NCBI RefSeq assembly: GCF_000236905.1
Contig: NC_016526.1
Span: forward strand, 372,001-436,000
DNA: 64,000 bases
Direction: 5' to 3'
Source of the DNA: Tetrapisispora phaffii CBS 4417
Lineage: Eukaryota > Ascomycota > Saccharomycetes > Saccharomycetales > Saccharomycetaceae
The notes under the pieces are model-generated. The model made no database searches. It was not told the DNA's origin and saw only the letters and a program-made list of their open reading frames with translations. This document shows positions 48,332 to 60,125 of the stretch, piece after piece; the first letter of the stretch is position 1, and the number at the start of each line of letters is the position of its first letter. The translations under genes were made by a program, and so were the position numbers.

Positions 48332-49648
48332 ATGTCACACGAAGGTGAAGAAGATTTATTGGAATATTCCGATAACGAACAAGATATTCAGGTCGTTGCT
48401 GATAAGGCTGCTGAAAACACTGAAACTGCCACTGCTGATGAAGGTGTCGAAGGTGAAGATAAGAAAGGTTCTTATGTTGGTATCCATTCCACTGGTTTCA
48501 AGGATTTCTTATTGAAACCAGAATTGTCAAGAGCTATCATTGACTGTGGTTTTGAACATCCTTCTGAAGTTCAACAGCATACCATCCCACAATCTATTCA
48601 CGGCACTGACGTTCTATGTCAAGCTAAATCTGGTTTGGGTAAGACTGCTGTTTTTGTTTTGTCTACTTTACAACAGTTGGACCCTGTTCCAGGCGAGGTT
48701 TCCGTTGTCGTTATCTGTAACGCAAGAGAATTAGCTTATCAAATTCGTAACGAATATTTAAGATTCTCCAAATATATGCCAGAAGTTAAAACTGCTGTCT
48801 TCTACGGTGGTACTCCAATCAAGAACGATGCCGATTTATTGAAGAATAAAGAAACCGCTCCTCAGATCATTGTTGCTACCCCAGGTAGATTAAAGGCTTT
48901 GGTTAGAGACAAGTTAATTGATTTATCCCACGTTAAGAACTTCGTCATCGACGAATGTGACAAAGTTTTGGAAGAATTAGACATGAGAAGAGATGTTCAA
49001 GACATTTTCAGAGCAACTCCAAGAGACAAGCAAGTTATGATGTTCTCTGCTACTCTATCCGAAGACATTAGACCAATCTGTAGACGTTTCTTACAAAATC
49101 CATTAGAGATCTTCGTTGATGATGAAGCTAAGTTAACTTTACACGGTTTACAACAATACTACATCAAGATTGAAGAACGTGAAAAGAACCGTAAATTAGC
49201 CCAATTATTAGATGATCTAGAGTTCAACCAAGTTATCATTTTCGTCAAATCTACAAAGAGAGCTAATGAATTAACAAAATTGTTAAACGACTCTAACTTT
49301 CCAGCTATTACTGTTCACGGTCACATGAAACAAGCTGAACGTATTGCTCGCTATAAAGCTTTTAAGGACTTCGAAAAGCGTATCTGTGTTTCCACTGATG
49401 TTTTCGGTAGAGGTATCGATATCGAACGTATTAACCTAGCTATCAACTACGATCTAACAACCGAAGCTGATCAATACTTACACAGAGTCGGTAGAGCCGG
49501 TAGATTCGGTACTAAAGGTTTAGCTGTTTCTTTCGTTTCCTCCCCAGAAGATGAAGAAGTTTTGGGAAAGATTCAAGAACGTTTCGATGTTAAAATTGCC
49601 GAATATCCAGAAGAAGGTATTGACCCATCTACATACTTAAACAACTAA
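48332..49648 (+). CDS. SUB2: DECD-box RNA helicase Sub2 (UAP56)
   Basis: TREX-complex ATPase for spliceosome assembly and mRNA export in the nucleus. 438 residues (S. cerevisiae 446). Helicase motifs in order: Q-motif region [10 protein letters not shown], motif [10 protein letters not shown], Ia, motif II DECD ([17 protein letters not shown]), motif III SATL, motif [13 protein letters not shown] and motif [12 protein letters not shown]. The N-terminus is acidic. Codon bias is high. Followed by RPS16 as in YDL084W-YDL083C. Confidence 0.98.
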   Translation: MSHEGEEDLLEYSDNEQDIQVVADKAAENTETATADEGVEGEDKKGSYVGIHSTGFKDFLLKPELSRAIIDCGFEHPSEVQQHTIPQSIHGTDVLCQAKSGLGKTAVFVLSTLQQLDPVPGEVSVVVICNARELAYQIRNEYLRFSKYMPEVKTAVFYGGTPIKNDADLLKNKETAPQIIVATPGRLKALVRDKLIDLSHVKNFVIDECDKVLEELDMRRDVQDIFRATPRDKQVMMFSATLSEDIRPICRRFLQNPLEIFVDDEAKLTLHGLQQYYIKIEEREKNRKLAQLLDDLEFNQVIIFVKSTKRANELTKLLNDSNFPAITVHGHMKQAERIARYKAFKDFEKRICVSTDVFGRGIDIERINLAINYDLTTEADQYLHRVGRAGRFGTKGLAVSFVSSPEDEEVLGKIQERFDVKIAEYPEEGIDPSTYLNN

Positions 49649-50015
49649 TTGTAATTTTAATTTTAATCCATGTCACACTAGGCTTCACAACACATTAGCC
49701 ATACGTACTTTACTTTTATTACTACATTCTTAATTATGATCAGATTTCTTGACTTTTTATCGTGCTTCAACCTAACGTTTGTAGCGCCTCAGAGTTTTTA
49801 GCATGTACTTACACACATTGTAACTTCAACTTTATAGATGGCTAATTCAAATTTATATAGTATTAAATATAAATTTAACATAAAGGATTCTTAAAATGAT
49901 AATTTCTGGAAAAACAATGAATTATTACAAATAATTATTTCAGGTATTTATTGAAAGACAATTGAAAAACAATATGACAAATGTATGTATATATAAGTTC
50001 TTGAAAGCTTCCAAT
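49649..50015. other. Intergenic between convergent SUB2 and RPS16
   Basis: 367 bp of AT-rich 3' sequence. Nothing else seen. Confidence 0.6.
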
Positions 50016-51108
50016 TTAACGATAAGATTTTTGGAATCTAGATCTAGCACCTTTACCACCGAATTTCTTTGGTTCTGGTTGTCTAGCATCTGCGATCAAT
50101 AAGGTTCTGTCGTAAGAAGTGAAAGCCTTCTTTAATTCGTTCTTAGATTGTTCATCAACATATTTTTGATGGTAAGCAACCAAACCCTTAGCAATAGCTT
50201 GTCTGATAGCATAAACTTGAGAGACGTGACCACCACCGGTTACTCTGATTCTGATGTCCACGTTAGCAAATTTGTCTAAACCTACTAATAATAATGGTTC
50301 GTAAACTTTGTATCTTAGGATTTCTGGTTCAACTAAGGTGATTGGAGAACCATTGACCTTGATCAAACCCTTACCGGCCTTAATGTGGGCAACGGCAGTA
50401 GCAGATTTCTTCTTACCAAAAGTCTGTTAAAAATAAAAAATGATATTAATGTATTATCATAAGTAATCATAATGTTAGTACAAATAATCCTATATTTCAA
50501 TTTGCTAAAATTGCAATCTTTATGAATAAAATGGAAGACAGGTAACATAAGCATTACATTGGGATGAGTATATATAGGGTAATATGAGATCTCTCTTTCC
50601 CTTCTAGTAAAAGATCACAATTCTGATTAATGAATTTCAATTCACTAGTTATTTGCGTTATTCCACCCAGGATACAAGTCCAATGGTCTTCACGAAAATC
50701 CATGATAAAACATATTTTGCAATTAACAATATTCTCAAAATTAGTAAATAAAACATCGTATATTCTTCAAAATCACTTTTCTTCTTTTTATATTGATTCC
50801 ACATGTATTTTTCGTATTAAACCAAAGCTATAATAGTATTTTCCCATCTTCAAAACTTCTTGCTCATGCACATATATATATCCTTATTCAAATTTCCTGA
50901 CGTCTCTATAACATCTTTCTAGATTATTCTTGAAGTAAAAGATAGGTTTTCCATAATCACACCTCCAATTCCAGTAACAAAATCAATTTACTAGTGTAGC
51001 AGATATCATTCCCAGTTCAATTCTCTCTTTTTCACACACTGCATCACTAAATTCATAAAGATAATAAAAAATCAATTAACATACTTGGACACTTGGGACA
51101 GCAGACAT
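50016..51108 (-). CDS. RPS16B: 40S ribosomal protein S16 (uS9), spliced
   Basis: Small-subunit protein whose C-terminal tail (SRFQKSYR) reaches the P site. Exon 1 is 51108-51085 (MSAVPSVQ), exon 2 50423-50016, giving 143 residues, identical in length to S. cerevisiae Rps16. The joined sequence [19 protein letters not shown] is the expected N-terminus. The longest uninterrupted frame (from 50366) misses the first 27 residues. Highly biased codons. Position next to SUB2 and RPL13 corresponds to RPS16B (YDL083C); the A/B label is by synteny only. Confidence 0.97.
50424..51084 (-). other. RPS16B: RPS16 intron
   Basis: 661 nt; GTATGT at the 5' end (51084-51079), TACTAAC at 50480-50474 and AACAG at the 3' end (50424), about 50 nt past the branch. 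It interrupts after codon 8, as in S. cerevisiae. No snoRNA recognised inside. Confidence 0.95.
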
Positions 51109-53354
51109 CGTTGTATTTATTCTATGGGTTCTTTAAACAAGAAAAGAAGTACTATGCAGGAATATTATATAAAATGATGAACTTCTATATGCGAATAAGA
51201 TTATTATAAACAGGCAATAATATGATTTAATTAATATCCACCTCCGAACGTTGCAAGTAGAAACACCATACATACAGTCTTTCAAAACTATTGAAGTCTA
51301 ATCATAATAGTCTGAGAGTAATAATATTTCATAGTTTTACAGCCTGCTAAAAATTTCAAATAATATTAATATCCATTGATTTTAATTTCGCGGAATCTTC
51401 AAAAAAGTTTCAAATTTCCGTTGAAAACATAACGAAGAAAGGGAGCTACTATATATATGTAACTACTATCGATACAAAACAATTACTAGAAGTAAGAATG
51501 TCATACATAGATTGTAGTATATAGATCGTGGATATGTGGTTATCTAATATTTATTTACAAGTGAATACAGGAAAGGCAAATGGCTGATCTATTTCTTAGT
51601 ATGCGAAAGCCTTGTATTTATCTGTATTCTTAAATAAGAGGTCTTATATTTTTTCAACCAGATTTGACATTATTGGTTGCGAATGTCGTATCATGTAAAC
51701 CTTTGACTATATAGGAACGCAACGCAATATATACATGTAGGTATCTTGCTAATTCTATTCGAGTTTGTGTTGTAAACACATGGGAGTAAAAACTCTTAAT
51801 ATATAGGTAAAAGGTTTTACTTATGTATTATATTTAACGACATGTCATTTCATCTCATCGCTACTAAGCTATAACAATAAAAAAGTGATCACGTGATAAT
51901 GTCTTATCGTAAACTGAAAATTATTCATAGGACAGTCAATTTAAATAACGATACTTGTGTTTGAGAGAGACTAGGGTAGGTACATAAATATAATGATGTT
52001 TTACTATTTACCGTATTACAGTAGTGAACCTGTGAGGTATGATAGCTTGTTTCAAAGCATGTACCTCTCTTTCTCTATTCATTAACTGCAGTTTCACGAA
52101 CTTAATATGTGCACGTGATTGATAAGTTCATTATCATTGTCCTATGTTCTGCGCACGGTCCATGAGCGACAAAAAACAGGAAATCTATTTTTTTTATTTT
52201 TATATTTTCATTTCGTAAAACCAAGAATAGTACATAGCGCGGTGTGCTGGTGTCGCAATCACGCCCGTTGAAACAGTCACCTGAAAGTTAACATGACTGT
52301 GTTTAACATAAACATCCGGACATTACCCAGGTTTTTCTCAAAAAAAAGTTTTAAATTCTTTCAGAAATTGTAAATTATCTGACTATTCTTGATCATTTAA
52401 AACACATATTCAAATCTGTACTTCTGCCCAACTGTTATCACAACCATATGCATACAAAACTAAGTAGAAAACTTGAATCTCAAAGTACTGTCCGCGCAGT
52501 CCCCTAGAACATCGTATTGATGATCTAAATGAGACAAAGGCAGACACACATACTTAGCGGTCAACACTTACTTGCCATATCATTTGCAACCACGTGACTC
52601 ACTTCATGTATGAAGCATGCTCACAAATCTGTCTCCAGTCGTCGACATGTATATGCAAATGCATGTATGAAATCTTACCCGCTATAGACAAGTCATGGAG
52701 GTCAAGATGCGGTTCCATGTACTGGTTCGACGTTACAAATTACTTTACAATAATGCAGGCCTCTCTTGAAACTGAAGAAGCAGCTGCTACCCAATTCACA
52801 ATCTTCACTCCGCTGGCAATATATACGATATGTACTATCAAGAAAACGTTGTGATAATTTCTGAAAGCGCTTAGCAACGCTTTCAAGACACTTCGTTCTA
52901 CCATTTGCTGTCGCACACATAACAAATAGACAGTCTCATCACGGGATCACATATAATTTTATATCTTTCCTATTTTACCTGCGCATTGCGCAAACAAGAT
53001 AATTCGAAAAATGAAAAAATTTGAAATATTTTTTTCAGATTTTTTTTTTCAGAGTGAAATTATTCGATGAACTTTTTTCAATGAAATTTATAGCAATTAG
53101 GTAATGAATTAGTGGTAGAGAGATAATAGATGAAGACTGAACTAGAGAGAGAAATATATTCATTGAAACAGATTGATTGTATTACACTATTCGTATTGTC
53201 GTTTTATTATTATCGTCAATTCAATGCTTAGTGGTTGAATTGATTAGATGTCCTTTATATATATAAGTTAGCGTGTATCGTGCTATATACTACATGTATT
53301 TTCTTGTTAAAATTTAAATGTTTCTTGTATAAGAACACCAGGAATCAAGTAACA
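51109..53354. other. Long divergent region RPS16 / RPL13
   Basis: 2.25 kb. No protein gene is supported; the ORFs at about 52594-52925 overlap on both strands and look random. The stretch at about 52230-52930 is less AT-rich than its surroundings. Three CACGTG E-boxes occur at 51890-51895 (inside ATCACGTGAT), 52112-52117 and 52591-52596. No clear Rap1 sites were found, and no tRNA. Confidence 0.5.
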
Positions 53355-54515
53355 ATGGGTATGTACATAAACCATGAGCTATAGAACTGTACTGATCGAT
53401 GAGACATTGACATTATTATGATTATTAGTGATTCCATTGTTTGCTAGAAGGATTTTGATAAATAAACAGGTTGTTGGAGTCAACTTAAACAATAGATTCT
53501 TAATAGAGAAAATGCCAAATCGTTGAATTTTCTCAAAGTATATGAAAAAGGTTTTTTATAAGAGATAATTTCACTAGAATAGAATGCATTCAGAATCTTG
53601 CTAAAGTATGAAGACATATGCTGAGGACGTTGGGAGTTCTTAAAAAGTGAAACGAAAAGAATGAACATTATCGCATACTATATTGATTTATATTTTTTAT
53701 GAATTATTTGTGGTTTACTTCTAAACACCAGTTTTAGTGAACAATGATGAACGTTGAACGCATTGCAATTAAATAGGAAATGTATAATAAATGTGTTACA
53801 TTAATCATAGTAATATCAAGGATACGATCAATTCAAAGCAACATAAAATAATTTAGTTCCTTTTTACTAACATTTTACAAGTTTCAAATCATTTGATTTA
53901 AAATTTTCTATTATTACAGCTATCTCCAAAAATTTACCATTATTGAAGAACCACTTCAGAAAGAACTGGCAAGAACGTGTCAGAGTTCACTTTGACCAAG
54001 CTGGTAAGAAGGCCTCTAGACGTGATGCCAGAACTGCTAAAGCTGCTAAGATTGCTCCAAGACCATTAGACTTACTAAGACCAGTCGTTAGAGCCCCAAC
54101 TGTTAAATACAACAGAAAGGTTAGAGCTGGTAGAGGTTTCTCTTTAGCCGAAATCAAGGCTGCTGGTTTAACTGCTGCTTACGCCAGAACCATTGGTATC
54201 GCTGTCGACCACAGAAGACAAAACAGAAACCAAGAAATCTTTGACATCAACGTTCAAAGATTAAAGGAATACCAATCTAAGATTATTGTTTTCCCAAGAA
54301 AGGGTAAGGCCCCAGAAACTGAACAAGTCTTATCTGCTGCCGCTTCTTTCCCAATTGCTCAACCAGTCACTGATGTTGAAACCAGAGCTGTTGAAGACAA
54401 CGGTGTCTCTGCTTACACTACTTTGAGATTAGCCAGATCCGAAAAGAGATACAGGGGTATCAGAGAAAAGAGAGCCAGAGAAAAGGCTGAAGCTGAAGCT
54501 GAAAAGAAGAAATAA
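53355..54515 (+). CDS. RPL13A: 60S ribosomal protein L13 (eL13), spliced
   Basis: Large-subunit protein. Exon 1 is 53355-53358 (ATGG), exon 2 53920-54515, giving 199 residues, the S. cerevisiae length. The join gives [18 protein letters not shown], followed by conserved [46 protein letters not shown] and the C-terminal [16 protein letters not shown]. The ATG at 53943 would lose the first eight residues, including the conserved start. Corresponds by synteny to RPL13A (YDL082W). Confidence 0.97.
53359..53919 (+). other. RPL13A: RPL13 intron
   Basis: 561 nt; GTATGT at 53359-53364, TACTAAC at 53865-53871 and TACAG ending at 53919. It splits the second codon, as in S. cerevisiae RPL13 genes. No snoRNA recognised inside. 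Confidence 0.95.
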
Positions 54516-54817
54516 GCTAACTCCAGATAAATAAATATTTCATTTTATAAAATATAATTTTCTTCATTGTTTAGTATTATAATGATGGGAATACATCACA
54601 AATAGTAATTCTATAACTTACATCATAATCAGGTATCACATTTTTTATATGTCGAAAGCATAATCCTAAATGGGTTTACATGATTTTAATTAGGTTTTGA
54701 ATGGACATAACTTTATTACTGTAAGTACAGATTAAATTATTTATATTTAAATTATTGAATATTTTAAAATGGCATTTATTGAAATTATATTATGAATATG
54801 TATATATTCCACAGCTT
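54516..54817. other. Intergenic between convergent RPL13 and SIP5
   Basis: 302 bp of AT-rich 3' sequence; nothing found. Confidence 0.6.
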
Positions 54818-56227
54818 TCATTTCTTCTTTTTCGGTGAATTTTCTTTCAAGCTCAGTTTTATAGCCTGTTCAATCATTTGCTGCTCTAGGTCATTTAAAT
54901 TATTTTGTGATTCCTGATTGTTCCCATTTGATCCCTGTATTAGTCTATTACTAACATGAATAGCAGTGGCATTGGCGGATCTACGCTCTAGTTTACTTAT
55001 TTCTTTTTTGAGCCTCTCTTCCCAATTTGGACGTATTGTATCAGACGTTATCTCGTATGTCTGCTGCCTGCCTAATGGATCTTGAGAGGTCAATGCTATG
55101 TTTGATGTTAAATCCGTTCCTGAGTCAGTCTTGGACACGCTACTTAAATCTTCCTCATCAGTTAAATCATATTTATTGTTAGTGCTCCCTTTCTTGAACT
55201 TAATTAACGGAATAGAATGGTAACCACACTCATTATCTTTCAAAGGTTTGTAAGTAATGGTGAAATTTTCGCTTGCACAATATGGGCACTTTGCTGGTTC
55301 CGAGGTTAATAACTGTGGATCTTTATCTTCTTCTTCTTTATCATCTTCATCGTGTGGAAAATGAGGATGTGATCTCTTAATTTGGACAAAACACTCAGTA
55401 CAAATGGGTTGCTGACAACATTTTGAGCAGTTTAAATTATTTGGATAATATAGAAAACAAATAGGACACTCTTTACCATTCCTATATAATTGTAATTTTA
55501 GTTCATCACTTGGCAAATATTGATCTAGCTTACTGGTTCCATTATTTTTCTTCAGTATATTCTTGTTATACAGTTTCTTTTCTAAAAATATATTATTTTG
55601 AATTTCTTGCCATATGATTCTCTTCTTATATAATCTAGCTTTAAATATCAAATTATGCATTTTTTTCCTTTCTCTTTTGGACATCGTTCCTGACTCATTA
55701 TTTATTAAGTGATCAAACTGTTCAGAATACAAATCACCAGTTGGAATCCCTTCAAATTCCTCAAGATTTTCCTCAAATACCGAATGTAATGGTAACCCGT
55801 CCACGATTTTAATCAACTCCTCATCCGTCCAAGAAGCATCATAATCTTGTAATGGTGTATAAAATGGCGCCAGTTGTCTTCTCTTGATCAATGTTTTAAC
55901 AGTTTTTGCATTATAATCCAGCTTATCAAAACTATAACAACCAAATGGGGCTAAATAACCGCCATCCACAGATGATTTATAATTAATAACCAGTTCTTTT
56001 GCTTGTTGCTCCTTTTGTAATTCTCTCTGACGTAAAGTTTTCATTTTACCATCTTTATCATTTCTCTCATTACTTCTTAAAAACCCATTAACAAGAGATG
56101 ATGTATTTCCTCGTCTGCTTCTAGAATTATCGCTGGTATCACTTATTGTTCTAGGCAAAGTTGCAGGGCCTACATTAACATCGTTAGCACGATTTTCATC
56201 TTCTAGTTTACCTGGAACATTACCCAT
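54818..56227 (-). CDS. SIP5: Snf1-interacting protein Sip5
   Basis: Sip5 links Snf1 kinase and the Reg1-Glc7 phosphatase in glucose signalling. 469 residues (S. cerevisiae 489). MGNVPGK at the N-terminus is a good myristoylation signal. A conserved block around LAPFGCYSFDKLDYNAKTVK is followed by a cysteine-rich RING-like zinc region at about 250-335 (CPICFLYYPNNLNCSKCC, then CPYC). The C-terminal LEQQMIEQAIKLSLKE resembles a ubiquitin-interacting motif. YMR140W in S. cerevisiae. Confidence 0.93.
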   Translation of the reverse strand: MGNVPGKLEDENRANDVNVGPATLPRTISDTSDNSRSRRGNTSSLVNGFLRSNERNDKDGKMKTLRQRELQKEQQAKELVINYKSSVDGGYLAPFGCYSFDKLDYNAKTVKTLIKRRQLAPFYTPLQDYDASWTDEELIKIVDGLPLHSVFEENLEEFEGIPTGDLYSEQFDHLINNESGTMSKRERKKMHNLIFKARLYKKRIIWQEIQNNIFLEKKLYNKNILKKNNGTSKLDQYLPSDELKLQLYRNGKECPICFLYYPNNLNCSKCCQQPICTECFVQIKRSHPHFPHDEDDKEEEDKDPQLLTSEPAKCPYCASENFTITYKPLKDNECGYHSIPLIKFKKGSTNNKYDLTDEEDLSSVSKTDSGTDLTSNIALTSQDPLGRQQTYEITSDTIRPNWEERLKKEISKLERRSANATAIHVSNRLIQGSNGNNQESQNNLNDLEQQMIEQAIKLSLKENSPKKKK

Positions 56228-57177
56228 CCTATCGAAGTTTCAAAATGCTTATATTATCACCGAATAACTTAATAATGTTTCCAATATTTAAATGTTCCCC
56301 TATTTTCTATTGATCGATATTTATATGTATAGATTATATATTAGTATGAGAATAATTACCCTTTTCTAGTGAGTATATCTCAAATTATACTTTCCAGCAA
56401 TTATAATTAACTAAATAGACTTAAGTTAGTTAAGGATCTTCAAATATATATATACATAAATGTGAGTCTTTTTAAAATAAGATAAAATAATTCTATTAGT
56501 TCTAATTTTTCCTTACTTTACTTTGATTTGATTTATCTTTCTCCTACGATGATAAGTGCACATAGCTTCGTTAGAAAACGCTTTCGGATAAATAGCGCTT
56601 ACCTTAAGTCTCATTTTTATAAGTTAGGTGATTTTGAATTTTGAAGTTTGTGGGCCCTCGGTGGAAGAAAATCGATGATGATCACAAAAATGTCCATGTA
56701 AAAGTGAGCTATTTCTATATTACATGGTCTATTGATAAGTTAATCAGTAGTCTAATTACTTGGGATAAATGTATATCAAGATCAGAAATATAGAATATAT
56801 TATTTATTTATTGTTGCCTCTACTTAGTTCAATATGATGGAGAATGCAATATTCGAATATCCCTAAAAATTAGGTGCTTGTTTATAAATCGATATAAAAA
56901 GTTGAAGATATTTTTTTTATATTAGTTAATTATTAACTAGTATCCATGATACTTGAAACATGGACACCTTCTAAAAAATAATATCACTATTTAGTATTTC
57001 AAATGTTAATTTTATGTTACTTTTTTTTAATCAAAGAAAAAGAATTTCATAAAAACAATATTCTTATTATATTATTATTGATTATATGCATGATAGTTGA
57101 GGCAAATGAATGTATGCTGCTTCATTGTTGATGGAAAAAAATGTGAATATATATATGTCCTTGCATCTTTTTTATTT
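56228..57177. other. Intergenic: SIP5 promoter and kinase 3' region
   Basis: 950 bp, AT-rich, no gene. A small less AT-rich patch occurs at about 56570-56700. TATATATATA at about 56443-56452 may be the SIP5 TATA region. Confidence 0.5.
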
Positions 57178-58527
57178 TTACCCTGGTATGATATTAGGCA
57201 GTAATTTCAATTTTATAGCATCTAATTGAATGCTATTCAAATGATTGAATTCTTCTGAGACGTTAAAATCTAACAATTCTAATTTATCGACTAACGATTT
57301 GATTTGATTGAGATTCAAATTTTGTTCGTTATTAATCGTTAAATTATCACCGTCGGGGTTTAAACCAACACCAGTAGTTATTATTCTTAATTCATCAAAA
57401 TATTTTTGACACAAACATTGCAATGAATTCAATCTTTCCATTGGATCATACTTCAATATATTTGTTAATAAACTCACTGTTACCTCGTCTTCTTTCTTAA
57501 AGACATTATTTAATGGTATAGGTTTAATTTGTGGAAATTTATGTTCCATATAATTTGAATTCATTGCACAAATATCTTGTTTTGAAGGGGTACCTAATAT
57601 TTTAATAATCTCCACCAATTGATCAATACCACTTTCGCCTGGAAACATTGGTTGACCTAACAATAATTCTGCCATTACACAACCTGTTGACCAAATGTCG
57701 ATTTGATTTGTATAGTTTGTTGAACCAAAGATTAACTCTGGAGCTCTGTAATATCTTGAACAAATATATGATACATTTGGATCAGTTATTTTCAATTGTT
57801 TTGCACTACCAAAATCACAAATTTTCAATTCAAATGTACTTGGATTTACTAATAAGTTCTGCGGTTTAATATCTCTATGGCATACATTAATATTATTGTG
57901 CAAATAATTCAATGCTTTAAAAATTTGATACATATAGCATTTGATTTCGAATCTTGGCATTGGTGATCTTTGGTGTACAAAATGTCTTAGCCTCTGATAT
58001 AATGATTGTGGCATGTAATCAATAATTAAATTTAAATAAATTTCATTATGTGAATCTTTTTCATAGAAAAAATATTTCAAATTGATTACATTTTTATGAT
58101 TAATTAATTTCATTATTTCTAATTCTCTGTTCTTGAATCTTTTATCTTGCAATACTTTTTTAATTGCTACTAATTCATTAGTTTCAATTATTGTAGTGGT
58201 AAACACCACACCAAATGAACCATGACCAATCACTTCTGTGGTAGGATACGAAATGGTCACTGGCTCGTCTTCAATGGTGTTTGTATCGTCACTGCCATCT
58301 TCATTATTGTTGTCTTTAGTATTATTATTATTATCTCTATCATTAATAGTATTTACAACTTCATTATTTTCATTAGTTAATAGGTCATTACCGTTGTTAT
58401 TAGTATTCCTGTTATTATCTGTATTAAGATCTTTTATTATCGATAGATATTTTGTTTTGTTATTGGCATGGCCAAAATATACTTGTTTATGCACTATTGC
58501 AGTTGCAACCCCATTAGTGGATGACAT
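57178..58527 (-). CDS. RIM11: GSK-3 family protein kinase (Rim11/Mrk1)
   Basis: Glycogen-synthase-kinase-3 homologue; Rim11 phosphorylates Ime1 and Ume6 to start meiosis, Mrk1 is its duplicate. 449 residues. The kinase domain runs from about 98: [10 protein letters not shown] glycine loop, [16 protein letters not shown] with the catalytic Lys, [10 protein letters not shown] catalytic loop, DFG, and the activation tyrosine in [16 protein letters not shown]-3 hallmarks such as [30 protein letters not shown] are almost unchanged. The N-terminal 95 residues include an Asn/Asp-rich expansion (about 35-82), absent from S. cerevisiae Rim11 (370 aa). Synteny cannot separate RIM11 (YMR139W) from MRK1 (YDL079C), which are sister copies of this locus; no Mrk1-type intron is seen. 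Confidence 0.9.
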   Translation of the reverse strand: MSSTNGVATAIVHKQVYFGHANNKTKYLSIIKDLNTDNNRNTNNNGNDLLTNENNEVVNTINDRDNNNNTKDNNNEDGSDDTNTIEDEPVTISYPTTEVIGHGSFGVVFTTTIIETNELVAIKKVLQDKRFKNRELEIMKLINHKNVINLKYFFYEKDSHNEIYLNLIIDYMPQSLYQRLRHFVHQRSPMPRFEIKCYMYQIFKALNYLHNNINVCHRDIKPQNLLVNPSTFELKICDFGSAKQLKITDPNVSYICSRYYRAPELIFGSTNYTNQIDIWSTGCVMAELLLGQPMFPGESGIDQLVEIIKILGTPSKQDICAMNSNYMEHKFPQIKPIPLNNVFKKEDEVTVSLLTNILKYDPMERLNSLQCLCQKYFDELRIITTGVGLNPDGDNLTINNEQNLNLNQIKSLVDKLELLDFNVSEEFNHLNSIQLDAIKLKLLPNIIPG

Positions 58528-60125
58528 ATTTTCCCTTTTTGAAATAATGATAAAGTTCTGAAAGAACGAAGAAACTGAATATTGAAATATAGTTTTTAGT
58601 AATTAGCTGATATTAATGAATATATGATTGCTACTATTAATATTAATATTATTATGATTATTATTTAAAATGCCCCACAAACAATCTATGTGTATTATTA
58701 TTATCAGATCATAAAAATCTTTAAAAAAAAATGATATAGTTAATATTAATTAGTAAATTAAAGTGGTACTGTTCTTTTTTATTTTTTAACTTGATACTCT
58801 AAAAAAAAACATATAAAACAAAGACAACTTATTGTTAATTTTAGTTTTTTTTATTGAGAAGCCCTTATTATTCAAACAAAACGAAATACGGGATATCTTT
58901 AATGGAAATAGAAAAGGTGATCTTATATTATTTTGTGTTTGTTAATTTTGGTGAAGCCGTAAACTACTTATATTTTTTTATTCTATAGCACTTAAATAGA
59001 GTAAAAAGAGTTAGATAATCGGTATATTGATTTAGAATCTATTGTCACTCAGTATATTATATTATATTATAATATGAGAGCATAGTAGCATAATAAACTG
59101 ATCTTTAAAAAAACTAAAGTAATTGAGCTTAAACTACCTTTCTAGTTTCAGTATTATCTATCAGTCGTTATAAATTAACCGTTACTTTAAAATTTCCTTT
59201 ATTTCTAAAATGTGATTTTCCACGAATGAAGTTCATGGTAATATCCAGTCTATTTAGTTTATGTTTTTTTTGATAGCTCGTCATTTGTGTGATCTATGTC
59301 ATCTCCACAAAAACAATAGTAGAATAGGACGGAGACACCGACGGTTACCCGACGTTACAATAATACTTGTATGGGCCAGCCCCACCTCCCCTCGTCTCTC
59401 CGCCTCACCGAGGGAAAAGGAGATTGATTGATTAATTGGTGAGACAAAACCGTCAGGCAATCGACAATGTATCGGGCGGGCCCAGTGTTTTCAACAGTAT
59501 GTCGTGCTATGCCGTGGTAAATTATGTGCGACTGCTCTCTGTGCCGTTCGCGACGCCTGTATCACAACTGGCGAGTGTTGGTGTGGGTATCTGTGTGTGT
59601 CTAGGCAAGAGAGTAATAGGGCGGGGAAACGGGCTGGGAACCGCCATGCGCGCAAGTTACAAGGATTCTCCACTTGCTTCTCTCGCGTACGGAGTTCTTC
59701 TGGAACTGGGTCGGAGAATGTGTTGTCTTAGTCTGTTGTTTCTCTTCCTTTGTTGTCGCTGAAGTAATGTGTGCAACAGAGGCAACCCTTTTCACTGCGA
59801 ATCACCACCACCAGGTGAATGGAGCAATCGTTTACTTGGTGTGTCCTTTTCTGTCAACTGTCTGTTGTTCAAGAAGAAGGGACGTCTCTACCAGCCATTT
59901 TAATTCATTTAATTGATTGTTGTGCGCGGAATCCTTAGATATTACTTGTTGGTATCATAGATAGTTCTTATGGAAGCAACTCTCTATCGTATTAATCAAC
60001 CACATATTACTAATATTGAATATAGTTATTACTGACGTTGTATATAGTACTAAATGGTTTCAAAAATATATATATATATATAAAATAAGATGAAACCATT
60101 ATTTAAATAGGTATAATCACTATTA
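58528..60125. other. Long upstream region of the GSK-3 gene with a GC-rich island
   Basis: 1.6 kb. The first 800 bp are AT-rich. From about 59320 to 59910 the base composition changes abruptly to roughly half G+C, with a Reb1-type TTACCCG at 59345-59351. ORFs here (up to 108 codons, on several frames at once) have no family features and reflect the lack of AT-rich stops. A TG-rich segment lies at about 59573-59602. No known RNA gene was recognised. Confidence 0.5.

Noticed and set aside
51888..51897. Possible centromere (CDEI-like ATCACGTGAT)
   Set aside because: No 80-bp AT-block followed by a CDEIII (TTCCGAA-type) element lies beside it; the same holds for the RTCACATG sites near 29700.
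52594..52925. Overlapping ORFs of 61-86 codons on both strands
   Set aside because: Mutually overlapping, cysteine-rich by chance, no promoter or family features.
59436..59762. 108-codon ORF on the plus strand
   Set aside because: Overlaps other ORFs on both strands within the GC-rich island, has no domain, and codon use is unlike neighbouring genes.
58500..60125. Known RNA gene (RNase P, MRP, SRP or U snRNA) in the GC island
   Set aside because: None of the conserved blocks I remember for these RNAs could be found by eye; kept only as an unexplained island.
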